From: Flabesymbios commensalis
Lineage: Eukaryota; Annelida; Polychaeta; Terebellida; Flabelligeridae
Assembly (NCBI GenBank): GCA_964017125.1
Contig: OZ024908.1
Span: 65,759,993 to 65,823,992, forward strand
Direction: 5' to 3'
Length of the DNA stretch: 64,000 nucleotides
Below the pieces are notes generated by a model that worked only from the letters and a program-made list of their open reading frames with translations, was not told where the DNA came from and searched no databases. Positions 1 to 11,527 of the stretch are shown here, piece by piece (positions within the stretch are counted from its first letter, which is position 1; each line of letters starts with the position of its first letter). A program made the translations under genes and the position numbers.

Positions 1-65
1 GTCGCTAAGTGCCCTGAGATTCCTTGATATTATCGAATGTTGCAGACTAAGTGATAAAATTACGG

Positions 66-1035
66 ATAATAATTATGTGTGCCATTCACACAGGACAAGG
101 AACTCACACAATAACACTAAAGTTTATTTAAACCTAGTGATTTATCATCTACATGGCCCTCGCACAAAAACATTACAGCTTATGTTGCTTCACTATTGCT
201 TAGTTCATACCATTTCAATGACGACTTAGTTAGTACCACATACTCGGAGTTACAATCGAAGAAAAACATAGGGAAAATCAGCTGACTTGGCAACTCTGAG
301 ATCCCCCATAAGTCCCCATCTCGTCTGATAACAAAGGCGACAGAAACGTCCCTAACCGGCCCTAAAAAGCGAAATAGTAAAATCCGAGAGAAACAGCCGT
401 CCTGATATGTGGTAATACCCAAGTCACATCATGGAAGCATGATAATATGGTTAATATAGCGACAGGTGACTTGTCATTGTTCTAGATAACGATGAACGTT
501 ATAACATTAATAATGACACATATTGACTAGTGGTGCAAACTTAGCAACGCAATAACAGTAATAGCGACGAATAATAGTTATTTGTGCCATTCACACAGGA
601 CATAGACCTCGAACAAAACATTACAGGTTATTTTAATTCACTATATTGTTTAATTCATACCATTTCAAATACGACCTACAGTGTAGTTAGTACCTCATAC
701 TCGGGGTTACAATCGAAGAGAAACATTCCCGACCGCATATTGAAAATCAGTTGACTTAGCAACTCTGAAATCCTCCAAACCACCTCGTCTGATAACAAAG
801 GCGACGGAAACGTCCCTAACCGGCCCTAAAAAGCGAAATAGTAAAATCCGAGAGCAACAGCCGTCCTGAGATGTGGTAATACCCAAGTCACATCATGAAA
901 GCATGATAATATGGATAATATAGCGACAGGTGACTTTTAATTGTTCTGTATAATAATGTAAAGTTATAACAATAATAATGACACATAATTATGATAATAA
1001 TTATTTATGCCAGTCACGCAAGACACGACCCTCTT
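66..1035. repeat. Diverged tandem duplication with ~0.5-kb period
   Basis: Two copies (about 66-520 and 571-990) share the order GCCATTCACACAGGACA, then a TTCATACCATTTCAA block, then a strongly conserved central block (about 311-420 and 784-900) and a tail ending in AATAATGACACAT. The opening motif appears a third time at about 1009, so a third unit starts and is lost. The central block is more conserved than its flanks and carries a short minus-strand open frame, but I recognise no protein in it. Confidence 0.8.
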
Positions 1036-2649
1036 AAAAAATACTTCAGCTTGAATATGAATTTACATTTGTTATACTCATTATTTTTAACCCTTAATTT
1101 GATTAAAACAAGCATAGATACATTTCGCTAGTGTCTTCACCACTGTTATGTCTCTAGTTGTCATAATTCGTAGAAATATATCACGTGTCGGTTGCATATT
1201 GATAATTGCGGCTACAGAATTAAGAAAAAATTCACGTTCATTGTTCATAGCAATACAGTGGAGAAGAAGATGTATTTCGTCGTCAATTTTGTTTGGTTCA
1301 CACTTCATGCATATTCGTTGGTTTATTTGAGTTAGTGAATTATTTTATCGTCCTCTCTCTATTTTAAAATCATCTGAGCTCATTCGATATCTCGCCATTG
1401 CTGTTATTAGGTGGTTTCCCTTTATATATAAGATATTATGGTTCAACACACAAATATTTTTTTCATTAATGAATATGCTCGCAGCTCACTCGAACTCTCG
1501 ATATCTTCTCTCCCCCACTGGCTGCGTAAAAATTCTAACAATTGAAGGCATGAATGTATTTGTATTGCCAATATGCTGCGTTTTCCAAGCTTGATCTAGC
1601 CCACACAGACCGAATACGCAAGCACCAGTTTATAAATCCAGTGCCATCTAGCTTTAGTAGCATATTTTAAGCATTTCTGACAGAGTGATATGTGATAGGT
1701 CTAGAACTCTACACCAATGTTGCAGGAGTGTTTGCTTTCTAAATTGATTTATTAAAGTTTAGATGTATTGTTTTCCAAATCATTGAACACCATCACCGGT
1801 ATACCATATATCACTTGCTTACTCTAATATGGATAGTATTTGACAAGCAAAAACCTTGACTGCAATAGTAGGTGACAATTTCCCGACTACAAGACGATAT
1901 TGTTTGTGTAGAGAAAAAAACAGCTTTACCAGTTTGGGAAGCGAGATGAAGGAACGTTTCAATACATTCTTATGATATGTAGTGCTATATATACAACCAC
2001 AGGGTATTTATATTTTTCAGCTTTTGCTTTTAAGTTATCATCATAGTAGAATTTGTCACATTCTAGCGTTTGCTAAAAATTACAACTTCTGATTTAGGAA
2101 TACTGACTACAATATGCCACAGAGAAGTATACTTATACAGGGCAGTTAATTGGTTTTTTTAAATCCATTAACAGAATCTGAAAAAGGACAAGGTCGTCTG
2201 CAAATAACAAGTATACAATTAATAAGGTTTCTACTGAGATGCCCTGACCTTGGGGCTGAGCATACCACCTTGCAGGACACCAGATTCGCTTTTTAATATC
2301 TCGCTGGTGCACTAATCCCATTTTGCGCGGCACTCAGCTTTAGAGAACATACTCTTTATTACATTTAAAACAATTGCCGTCTATTCCACTGCTCAGTAAT
2401 TTATAGTACAGTGCTGATCTGTCAATGTAGTCCAAAGCTTTTGGAAAATCAACAAAACATGTATAAAGGGGCTTCGAAAGACACCTTTGCTCATCTATAA
2501 TGGCACATACTATAAATATATTATCAGTTACATCTAAAGCCGGCCTGAAAGGGAACACTATCATTGCATAGATCATTTTTGAAAGACGTTTTAAAAAGTA
2601 CAGATTCAAAATTCCAATACATGGTAATACGTATAGGATAAAGCCCGAT

Positions 2650-2726
2650 GAGCTCTACATTCTTAGCTGTGGCAAAGGCCGACGCCGGAGGCCGATGTCT
2701 TTTCTACAGCTAAGAATGTAGAGCTC
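2650..2726. repeat. Hairpin element with perfect 21-bp arms
   Basis: A perfect 21-bp inverted repeat (arms 2650-2670 and 2706-2726, GAGCTCTACATTCTTAGCTG plus one base) flanks a GC-rich loop. It sits in the insertion that splits the LINE. A related hairpin with the same TAGCTAAGAAT arm end is at 19727-19779. Confidence 0.75.
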
Positions 2727-2927
2727 CGAGAGTTTTAACTGACTTAAAACACATCCGATCATAATGAAAATCCATCATAATCAACTTCGGTCACACCTGA
2801 CCGATTATAGCACCATTTGCCTCTATGAAAATTGGTCTATGCTTGATGAACAATAACAGCTCTCCATTCTCGGCTTAGAATCTAGTGGTCGGACAAAGAA
2901 AATAATGTAGTGGTGTGTTTTGTAGGT

Positions 2928-3160
2928 GATCTATCACCCCTTATATGGTATGAATAATGATGTCCTTATATGGGGTGATTGGCTATCATGTGACCCTCTC
3001 AGAGGGGTCACATGATAGCCAATCACCCCATATATGGGGGTGATTGGCTATCATGTGACCCTTGGATCACCCCATATAAGGAAACACTTGCGCCCATCTT
3101 GTGGCAACTATGATTTATTTGTCACAAATTTATTCATACTATATAAGGGATGATAGATCA
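2928..3160. mobile_element. MITE with ~31-bp terminal inverted repeats
   Basis: The left end begins TGATCTATCACCCCTTATAT; the right end is its near-perfect complement and ends TGATAGATCA. Inside, the segment GGGGTGATTGGCTATCATG is repeated in both orientations and forms a second hairpin around 2975-3030. There is no coding capacity. A fragment of the same family lies at about 58856-58905. It is inserted in the old LINE, so it is younger. No clear target-site duplication was seen. Confidence 0.75.
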
Positions 3161-3800
3161 CATTTAATGTAACTTTCCTGTAATTATCGGGCACTTTATG
3201 GTCAGCTTTTTTGTGAACAGGATGAATTATACTAGTGGCCTAACTTGATGGATATTCTACATTGGCAATAATGGTCTTAAACAGCAAAACTAGTGCGGGT
3301 AATGGTTCATTACAACCATGCTTGTAAAATCCCGCAGGAATACCATTTACACCTATCTATTGTTATGGGGCTGTTTAGGAACTGTAACAGATCTGATTGG
3401 CAATACTCTCCCTTCTCATTGATATCATTTTGGGATATTGTTTAGTTATATTATTCGTAGTCAAAATAAGTTTGATTTATTGCTAGTGTATTTTCTTTTT
3501 CTGGATTAATTGTGTATATTGTCGTAATAGTATATTATATTATCCTTGACGTGTGTTAAACTTCTAATGTCTAGCGATATTATTTAAAGCATGTTTTAAA
3601 GATTTACATTCTTTGTCATACCAAGGGTTGGAAGAAAAGTTATTTGTTATGTTTTTCTTACTATTTGATATATTTTGCTTCCTTGGAAATAATGGGGATA
3701 TTGCATTTTCTAACAAACCATTAAACATATCACATAGATTATCGCTATTACACCCTTCAGCTGCGGCATATAACATTTTTTTTAAACGCACTGTTTGTCT

Positions 3801-5404
3801 GTTCGGTACGAAAGTGCGTAAGCCTTCATATTGTAAGGGTGAGTAAACACATAATTATTTTCACGAAATAATAAATAGAACATTCAAAATAGATAATTTA
3901 ATCTGTATTTTATCCAGATCGGCTCACATTTATTTTAAGAGAGAAAAAATTGCGCGACGTGTATAGGCCTACACATGTATGCTTGCAGCTGATTCGTTTA
4001 AATCCTACACAAAGGATGACCCTCTCTTACAAATAATTGTATTACATTATCATAAAAGATGCTAAGTGGTTTTTTCTGAACAAAACTGACATTTTATTTT
4101 ATCACCATTTATTGAACACCTCATTGATCGCTTGTTGCGTGTTGACTGTTAATCGTGCAGTAGGATTATGTACATGTACACGTGCAGACGAATAAATCAT
4201 TTATTTATTACATTAACCCTATGAAATCAATTTAAGCTTTATTACAAGAAAATCGTAATAAACCATATATATGTTAAGAAAACCATGTTATTGGCGGCCA
4301 CGATATTTGTAAATCAATGAATATATCCTTTTGAAATATATAGGTATTGCATTATGTCTCTTTTTTTACCAAAATGTATGATACATATGGTGATGATTAT
4401 GTATGTATGTATGTACTATATGACACCAAGGTCCTCCCCAGAAAACAGGAGATGTATAATAAATGATGTTCTAACCCATGCAACGCTGTCAATATTTGTG
4501 CATAAACCATGGAAACTAAAGGATTTTATCTATTATTTTGTTTTTTCTATTATCATCCATATATATCACCAATGCTCCATTATCCCGTCTTATGGCTTTT
4601 GTCTGTCCCCGTACTTGCTTGTCGTAATATTGGCCCAAGGGTTTTAATCCACATCTTCTCTATAGGTTATATTATTCGACAAGCATCCTGTGCAACTCAT
4701 CCGCAGTCGAATCGAGTCGTGCAGAAATATAAAAAAGGCAGGATTATATTCATTTTAAACACTATCTATATACTATATAACAATCGTCTTTTAAATTAAC
4801 TTGGTAGAACATTCTTCATAATAGCATGGTAAGAAGGGTTTTGTTATTTTGTAAACAAAAAACTGGAGATGTCTCCCCTCCAGCAGCACAACAACGAAGT
4901 TTGATAGCTAATAGCAAGAACATTATATAGATAAAGTTCTAGGTAATAGATGTAGTGTAAATGGCTTTTGTAATTAATGTTTTTAAATGGCACCTGTGGA
5001 CAGTATAAACTATGTATTAAGCGGAATTTATTATTCAGTTTTGAAACCACGCCGTTGTGCGAAACACAATGTTTCTTGTCAATACTCCCGGTAAACACGA
5101 GACGTTGACCCAATTCTGTTCCAATGCTGGCCCACCGTCTGCGATGCTGACAGTGTTAGGGATATTTTGGGGCAAATTCAACATGCAGCGTGTTGGCAGT
5201 TATTTGAGATAGTATGAACAGATCATGATAATTAAGCGTTTTGTAATTAAATCACATACAAATGTGACATTTTGGGGAGAAATCAATCAAAACTTATGAA
5301 AAAACATAAGGATCATAAATTAGGCTTCTCAGAGAGTTTTATTTCGTGTAAATTAAGATTTTAATTATTATATTGCTTAATTCTGATATTTCTGATATCT
5401 AGTG
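3801..5404. other. Non-coding stretch, nothing recognised
   Basis: AT-rich unique-looking sequence with no recognisable exon. The open frames are short and do not look like protein. A short decayed core of the CCAGCAAACAC element family is visible at about 5104-5160 (GGCCCACCGTCTGCGATGCT). Confidence 0.5.
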
Positions 5405-5584
5405 TCAGTCATTTTGTACATGGCCCTTACGTAGGTGCAAGGCGATGCATTTCTTGGCATCCATCCAAAATCGATTAAGTAGGGCTCTGTCGACATCTAG
5501 ACCAAATTTGGTGGCTTTGGAACAATTTGAACCAAACAGTCCATTTATTGCCCTAGCAGCCCTGACTATATTATTATTATTATT
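5405..5584 (-). pseudogene. Unidentified coding-like fragment
   Basis: The minus-strand frame reads AINGLFGSNCSKATKFGLD, then DVDRALLNRFWMDAKKC, then IALHLRKGHVQND and a stop. The amino-acid composition (charged, with regular spacing of K, R and D) is more protein-like than the neighbouring frames. No start, splice site or flanking coding sequence was found, and a TTATT microsatellite follows at the N-terminal side. It may be the C-terminal piece of a transposon protein or a retrocopy. I do not recognise the family. Confidence 0.3.
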
Positions 5585-5857
5585 ATTGTATTTCTTTATA
5601 CTTTGCATCCAGCTGCATAGCCGATCACAGCGCTTATAGAATAAAAAGTCATGTGTGCTAAAAGTTTCAGTATCTTATTAAAAACAAGGCTAAAAACGTG
5701 GGCCATCAGTATAACTGATCTTTCAAATCATATGCTCGTAAGCCTACGTTAAAATACTAGTGCATCTGTTTTTGAAAACGGTGACTATTCCCAGCTTTGA
5801 TGATATGCTTTGCCGCGAGTTTGTAGAAAATGAGAAACGTAAACTCATAGCACCGAT

Positions 5858-6085
5858 TCACTCACTCACTCACTCACTCACTCACTCACTCACTCACTCA
5901 CTCACTCACTCACTCACTCACTCACTCACTCACTCACTCACTCACTCACTCACTCACTCACTCACTCACTCACTCACTCACTCACTCACTCACTCACTCA
6001 CTCACTCACTCACTCACTCACTCACTCACTCACTCACTCACTCACTCACTCACTCACTCACTCACTCACTCACTCACTCACTCAC
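5858..6085. repeat. (TCAC)n microsatellite
   Basis: About 57 uninterrupted tetranucleotide copies. Confidence 0.98.
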
Positions 6086-6134
6086 CTGATCATTTATCTA
6101 CTCATCTACAACCGTTCTCTGTATTTATTAGTTA

Positions 6135-6340
6135 ATTCATTCATTCATTCATTCATTCATTCATTCATTCATTCATTCATTCATTCATTCATTCATTCAT
6201 TCATTCATTCATTCATTCATTCATTTATTCATTCATTCATTCATTCATTCATTTACTTATTTGGGCATTCGTTGATTCATTCATTCCTTCATTCCTTCAT
6301 TCTTTCCTTCCTTCTTTTCATTCATTCATTCATTCATGCA
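6135..6340. repeat. (ATTC)n microsatellite with decayed right end
   Basis: Near-perfect to about 6252, then interrupted (CTTC, TTTC and ATGC variants) to about 6340. Confidence 0.95.
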
Positions 6341-6570
6341 TCCATTTATAATTAAACACTGTATTAAATACTAATGAGAGACGAAGGTTCATAATGATGC
6401 TGACTATAAGACAAAATCAAAAATCACTTAGCAGCTCATGTTTGATGAATGCCCTTAAAAACGACAAAGCTGGTTATCTCAGACCACATTGTGACTATGA
6501 ATTTGAGTGTGGGTTTAGTTTATGGTCCATTTATGTTTGCCCTTTGACAGTTGGTGTGGTATTTACCGAC

Positions 6571-6762
6571 ACGCAGCTGGTGACCTGGCCCGTATTTCCG
6601 TACAAGTTACGATATATCGTAGGCTTCTGATTGGTCGAGATGGCCATCTCGACCAATCAGAAGCCTACGATATATCGTACGGGCCCCAGCTGGCCCGTAT
6701 TTTCGTATATATAACTTGCGATATATCGTAGGCTTCGGATTGGTCGAGATGGCCATCTAGAT
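6571..6762. mobile_element. Palindromic element with a perfect 72-bp palindrome
   Basis: Positions 6608-6643 and 6644-6679 are exact reverse complements with no spacer. Each arm starts TACGATATATCGTAGGCTTC and the centre is GATGGCCATC. Outside the arms GGCCCGTA and TACGGGCC face each other. A further partial copy follows directly at 6691-6762. Related copies are at 24841-24905 (one arm) and 55761-55808 (a 48-bp perfect palindrome). Confidence 0.8.
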
Positions 6763-6799
6763 AAAATTAATGTGGGTGACAAAATTAATGTGAGTACAG

Positions 6800-6905
6800 C
6801 AAAAGCAGTCCCAGCAAACACAGGACGGTGACTTAATGCTCAGTTAATATTGGACCAGCGTCGCAGACGGTGGAGCAACAATAACTCATCATTGGATCAC
6901 AACAG
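6800..6905. mobile_element. CCAGCAAACAC-type small inverted-repeat element
   Basis: Begins CCCAGCAAACACAGGAC and holds the quasi-palindromic core GGACCAGCGTCGCAGACGG shared by about a dozen loci in this window. Confidence 0.6.
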
Positions 6906-7232
6906 AGCAGGTGCATTGGTATTATTAGTGTGCGTATATATTCTGAAAATAACAATACTAGTGAGATCCTACGCTTGTGTTCGTGGTAGTGCATTCTCGC
7001 TACACTAACTACATGCTATTATATCGGCTACACTCTTTTGTGAACTGCGACACTGAATATAAGTCCCGTGTATGAATGTGCTTCAATGACATGTTGCAGC
7101 TCAAAGTTTTTTTAAATCAATTCTAGTAAGGAGTTTCCTTCATGCCGAGCACAAACGCAGTATTTCCTTTATAGTCCGATCGAAATTGGGGAATATGTTC
7201 TCTAGAAAAGTGCCGAAGGCTTTTAGGGGTAT

Positions 7233-7275
7233 AAGTGTTTTGAAACCTGTTTTGAAACCTGTTTTGAAACCTGTT
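7233..7275. repeat. 14-bp tandem repeat, three copies
   Basis: The unit TGTTTTGAAACCTG is repeated three times with a decayed end. Confidence 0.8.
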
Positions 7276-7916
7276 TTAACCTAATTTGAATGTGCTGATT
7301 TTAAAATTGCTGTTTGCCAAGACAAAAGTCAATGAAAATAGATGATTTATAGATACGCCCACAATCAGCAATATTATTGTTATTGGCACAAATCACAAAT
7401 TTGATATTAAAACTTATAAGAAACATTTGAGCGTAACAAATAAAGATACTACATTAAATTTTAGAATCATTTTAGGCCCTGAAATTACTAATAATAATGT
7501 TGTATTCTGTTTTCTGTTGACAGATGCATTTTGTTATGAAAATGTCTCGAGATAGGTTTCAAAGTGATACAAATATAGTGGTTTAAAAAAAATATTTGAT
7601 ATATTTTGATATAACCCTTTAAACCCTGAAACAAACAAACAAACCAAGTGGATATAAAAAATAATTAAATAATAATTAAAAGCTACAATATGTGAAATTG
7701 TGGATAAAAAAATTCACAACCAGTAATCAGTATTTGTCATGCTTTGTATTTCGTCTGATGTGCGGGTTGTCACATGGTACCCTTAAAAAACTCATGTGAA
7801 AGCTGAATGTATCAACATTGTATAGGACATTTTAATCGAATAAAACAAGTTATGAGTGACGCATCTCAGTGATCACGTCTGTAAAATGATAATTTATGAC
7901 AATTAAAGGCCCATAC

Positions 7917-8044
7917 GGAGACGAAATTCCTGATTTCTTATTTTGGACAACCATGTCAAAAATAAGAAATACGGGAATTTCGTTTCTATATCTAGCCTAA
8001 CTGGTAAATGCGCACCAAATAATTGTTCGAATAATTTGGTGCGC
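7917..8044. repeat. Two adjacent hairpins
   Basis: 7917-7984 is an imperfect inverted repeat (GACGAAATTCCTGATTTCTT against its complement ending ATTTCGTTT). 8010-8044 is a near-perfect palindrome with arms GCGCACCAAATAATT around a 5-nt loop. Neither has a gene context. Confidence 0.7.
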
Positions 8045-8787
8045 ACCAAAATATTATTTGGTGATCTACTGAAGTTTCTCATTTATTTACATCATTTCGA
8101 CTAGTACTGGTCTATGCTACAATACAATATTCTAGTAATGTGCGGACTAGTGAGCAATAGTGCCTACATAGATATTTAGTTTGAAAAGTAGAAGTAAATT
8201 ATTGTTTTATGTCACGTTTCGACACTTATGGTAATTTAAGTGACATTTTAAAACGATAAAAACATTGCAATCCAATTATGTACAGATGATGACGTGACGG
8301 TGGGGTGTTACCCTTTACTAATCCGATAAGGGGTTTTGGGCATATCTAGGAGATTTACTCCCTGACATGTCCAGATGTCCAGAGAGTCATTTTTTTGTTA
8401 AGATCACGGCTCCGCTATCCTCGGGTCAGATAGTCCTCACAATAACATTACCTGAGGGTAACTTCATTCAACCCACATGAGAGACCTAATTTTTAAACAC
8501 CTTATTGCCAGTTGTATAGGGATGCCACGGCCAACACGGCCAAATATTTTTGAACATTATACAGTTATCAGAAAATAGTGCAAAAATGGTTTATATAAAA
8601 TAACAACACAATGGGTGTCACTAGGCCTATACGCCTTAGTAATACGCCTTAGAAAATCTAAATAATGTGCACCAGCTTGACCACAGTTATCAATATGTTG
8701 GTGTATTTCATAGATTATCTGTGTACGTTAGTTTTACTTTCATGAATGCATGCCGAACTTTAATAAAAACGTTATGGTATTAAGAAC

Positions 8788-8874
8788 TATATCGTCGCCT
8801 CGGAGCTAAAAGGATCCTATCTGCCGCTCTAACGAGTGTCAGATAGGATCCTTTAGCTCCGTGGCGACGATATA
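8788..8874. mobile_element. Hairpin element, ~36-bp arms
   Basis: The arms begin TATATCGTCGCC and contain GGAGCTAAAGGATCCTATC; one arm has a single-base slip. A second copy in the opposite orientation lies at 57913-58000. The 0.7-kb tandem duplication begins seven bases to its right. Confidence 0.8.
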
Positions 8875-8880
8875 ATAAAC

Positions 8881-10284
8881 AGCGTTGGGCTACCTTGCTA
8901 GCAATAGATGGACGAGATGTTGGTCTGTAATTACTTGTACATAATGTGTCACTCGTACCTTAAAACTGAGCATATTTGCTCTTAACCATTCGTTCGGCAC
9001 AGTACCATATGCATCTCAGAGATCTAATAACATTATTAAAAAGGTTACATAATTATTGCACACCTCAAGCGGGTGAAAATGTTTCAGGTTGGCATTTAAT
9101 AAGCTAAGAAAGTTAAACGCAAATATGCTTTAAATTTCTGATTTTCATCGCACATTTCCAGCGCCTAATCACCAATATTTAAATTAAAGAGTCATCAAGA
9201 CAAATTAAAGACTTTTGTCTTACATGTTTTTTAAATCCGGTCTCCTTTGGCTTCATGTTTCTAGGTAATTATTTAGGATGTGAAACCAGTGCCAATTCAG
9301 AAATAAATTCCCATAAAAATGAAACATCCAGATCAAATTAAAATCGTGTGAACTCCATATACAGGTTCCGTCAGGTCTTGGCACATGATACCACTTGGAT
9401 GGATGTTTAGGCTGTGGTTCTGACCATTATGAAACAAACTGGCGTGTTTACGAATGCCCGATAGTACAAACTTTGTGTATTTTTGGCCAGACAAATGGTT
9501 TGCGTGAGAGCATCTGAATGAGTCCAAGTATGAGACAGTATGGCCTGTGATTATTATATATGCCTGACCCTCACAGCGTTGGGCTACCTTGCTAGCAATA
9601 GATGGACGAGATGTTGGTCTGTAATTACTTGTACATAATGTGTCACTCGTACCTTAAAACTGAGCATATTTGCTCTTAACCATTCGTTCGGCACAGTACC
9701 ATATGCATCTCAGAGATCTAATAACATTATTAAAAAGGTTACATAATTATTGCACACCTCAAGCGGGTGAAAATGTTTCAGGTTGGCATTTAATAAGCTA
9801 AGAAAGTTAAACGCAAATATGCTTTAAATTTCTGATTTTCATCGCACATTTCCAGCGCCTAATCACCAATATTTAAATTAAAGAGTCATCAAGACAAATT
9901 AAAGACTCATCACGCCGACCTAATTTTGTCTTACATGTTTTTTAAATCCGGTCTCCTTTGGCTTCATGTTTCTAGGTAATTATTTAGGATGTGAAACCAG
10001 TGCCAATTCAGAAATAAATTCCCATAAAAATGAAACATCCAGATCAAATTAAAATCGTGTGAACTCCATATACAGGTTCCGTCAGGTCTTGGCACATGAT
10101 ACCACTTGGATGGATGTTTAGGCTGTGGTTCTGACCATTATGAAACAAACTGGCGTGTTTACGAATGCCCGATAGTACAAACTTTGTGTATTTTTGGCCA
10201 GACAAATGGTTTGCGTGAGAGCATCTGAATGAGTCCAAGTATGAGACAGTATGGCCTGTGATTATTATATATGCCTGACCCTCA
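8881..10284. repeat. Recent tandem duplication, ~0.7-kb units
   Basis: Unit 1 (8881-9574, 694 bp) and unit 2 (9575-10284, 710 bp) are nearly identical by eye. The length difference is a 16-bp segment around 9906-9925 (CATCACGCCGACCTAA region) present only in unit 2. Both start AGCGTTGGGCTACC and end GCCTGACCCTCAC. Each carries the same 64-residue minus-strand open frame, which resembles no family I know. Confidence 0.95.
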
Positions 10285-11312
10285 CGTCTAAGGTGGGGCT
10301 ATGTGTTTCGCGTGCACGTAAGCAGGGACCCCTGGTGTAGGGTTGTTGTAATACATTAAAACTGATGATCCCGGAGCCCGGGGGTTTATTAATGTCTCCA
10401 TGTCTAAATGCCAAGTTTGTTATTTCTATACCATAGACTGTTTTTTAAATAACAATGTTTCATACATTTCCTTGATTTGCAAATGAACATTTTACAGCAC
10501 TCACAAATGAGTTATTATTTTTATTGAAGACAGGTAATGTGTCTTGAACAACACAAAGGAGAACTTTTGAGAGGTAGGGGGTGAAGGTCCAATAAAACAC
10601 ATATATTTTGGAAATAAAAATGGTGCAAAAGTGCTCGCAAATTGTTTAAGCAATGCTTCATAGGTGGTGCTGCTAAGCAAATGATCAGAAACAATCCTGT
10701 TTGTCAAACTAGATTGCATATTGATAGGGGAAGGAAGACAAAGGGAAAGTGAAAAATTGTTACATCTGGACAACAGAATTAACATGCAAGTTTCAAGTTT
10801 GTGGAGGGGAGACACTACTCGAGTACCTGCGAGATATTTTTACAATAACAACGTGTGGATATGGGGTGTTTATATGAGAAGCCAAGTAGCCTACACATGT
10901 CATCAAATTGTAAAATATTACAAGAGATACATACTTCGTCACAGAATGCCACACACTTTATTGTATTTCATATATATGCTCAGCAGATTCTATAAAATGA
11001 AACGTGGTAGCGCAATTAGATCACCTGCAAGAAGTCATTCCAGAATGATAAAAAATCAAGATTACCTGGTACTGAAAAAAACAATTTTACCAAGTAAAAT
11101 ATATTTTGTCATTTTGGATGACCTCTCATGGAGTTTTATGTAGACTAATAATGCGAGTGACACTCGGTTGATTTGTTTGACATACATCGACCCATGGAAG
11201 TATCACAAGAATTAATTAATTGTATACAAACAATTTTATTCACGCCTCTTTGTGAGAGAATTATCAACCTATGAGCGTCATAAACTGATGAAAGCGTGAA
11301 AACAAAACTTAC
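10285..11312. other. Mostly non-coding stretch; one 140-codon open frame
   Basis: A plus-strand frame at 10721-11143 is open for 140 codons. It has no domain, motif, signal peptide or family resemblance that I can see, and its composition matches translated AT-rich DNA. I treat it as probably not a gene. Confidence 0.4.
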
Positions 11313-11359
11313 CGATTGATGTTCATAGTCTGTACCCAATACAATACCCCCACAATTGC
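11313..11359 (-). CDS. Possible exon, EGF-like end
   Basis: A 47-nt minus-strand segment is bounded by TATTCCCAG before it and a GTAAGT donor after it. It reads (C)NCGGIVLGTDYEHQS. Joined to the candidate at 11461-11527 the phase fits (T|GC) and gives VKVHSCNCGGIVLG, which resembles the C-x-C-x2-G part of a calcium-binding EGF domain. The remaining EGF cysteines are not found nearby, so this may be chance. Confidence 0.25.
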
Positions 11360-11460
11360 CTGGGAATACATATTCAACTTTTAGGGCTCACGAATACATA
11401 CCAATTGGTCAAAATTAACAATAATTTACATATATGACAACAATGTACGTGTATACTTAC

Positions 11461-11527
11461 AACTGTGTACTTTGACCATACCCGCTGTCTCGGCAACACA
11501 CGCATCATTATAATAAACATTCACCAG
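11461..11527 (-). CDS. Possible exon upstream of 11313-11359
   Basis: A 67-nt minus-strand segment after an AG acceptor (poor pyrimidine tract) and before a GTAAGT donor reads LVNVYYNDACVAETAGMVK and then VHS. It ends in phase 1, matching the start of the next candidate exon. The NDACVAETAG part resembles the N-x-C-x-N-T-x-G stretch of EGF domains. Weak evidence. Confidence 0.22.

Larger units (their letters stand above)
1080..3800 (-). mobile_element. Decayed LINE (non-LTR retrotransposon) remnant, interrupted
   Basis: Minus-strand fragments occur in LINE order. The linker before the reverse transcriptase is at 3564-3791 (NPWYDKECKSLKHALNNIAR). The start of the RT is at about 3165-3350 (PVHKKADHKVPDNYRK). 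The palm is at 2340-2640 (YTCFVDFPKALDYIDR) and the catalytic FADD at about 2200 (LLFADDLVLF). The next part is at about 1930-2110 (KSEVVIFSKR), and the C-terminal tail is at 1087-1308 (DEIHLLLHC). Frames and stops break it many times, so it is dead. About 0.5 kb of foreign sequence (about 2640-3165), including two palindromic elements, splits the RT. The clade was not determined; it looks like the jockey/CR1 side of the LINE tree. Identification as a LINE is firm, exact ends are not. Confidence 0.85.

Noticed and set aside
5760-6089. 109-codon frame with (THSL)-like repeats
   Set aside because: Produced by the (TCAC)n microsatellite.
8010-8044. Hairpins read as bacterial-type terminators
   Set aside because: The window is eukaryotic and no gene ends nearby.
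10721-11143. 140-codon plus-strand open frame as a gene
   Set aside because: No domain, no signal and biased composition typical of AT-rich non-coding DNA; kept only as a note.
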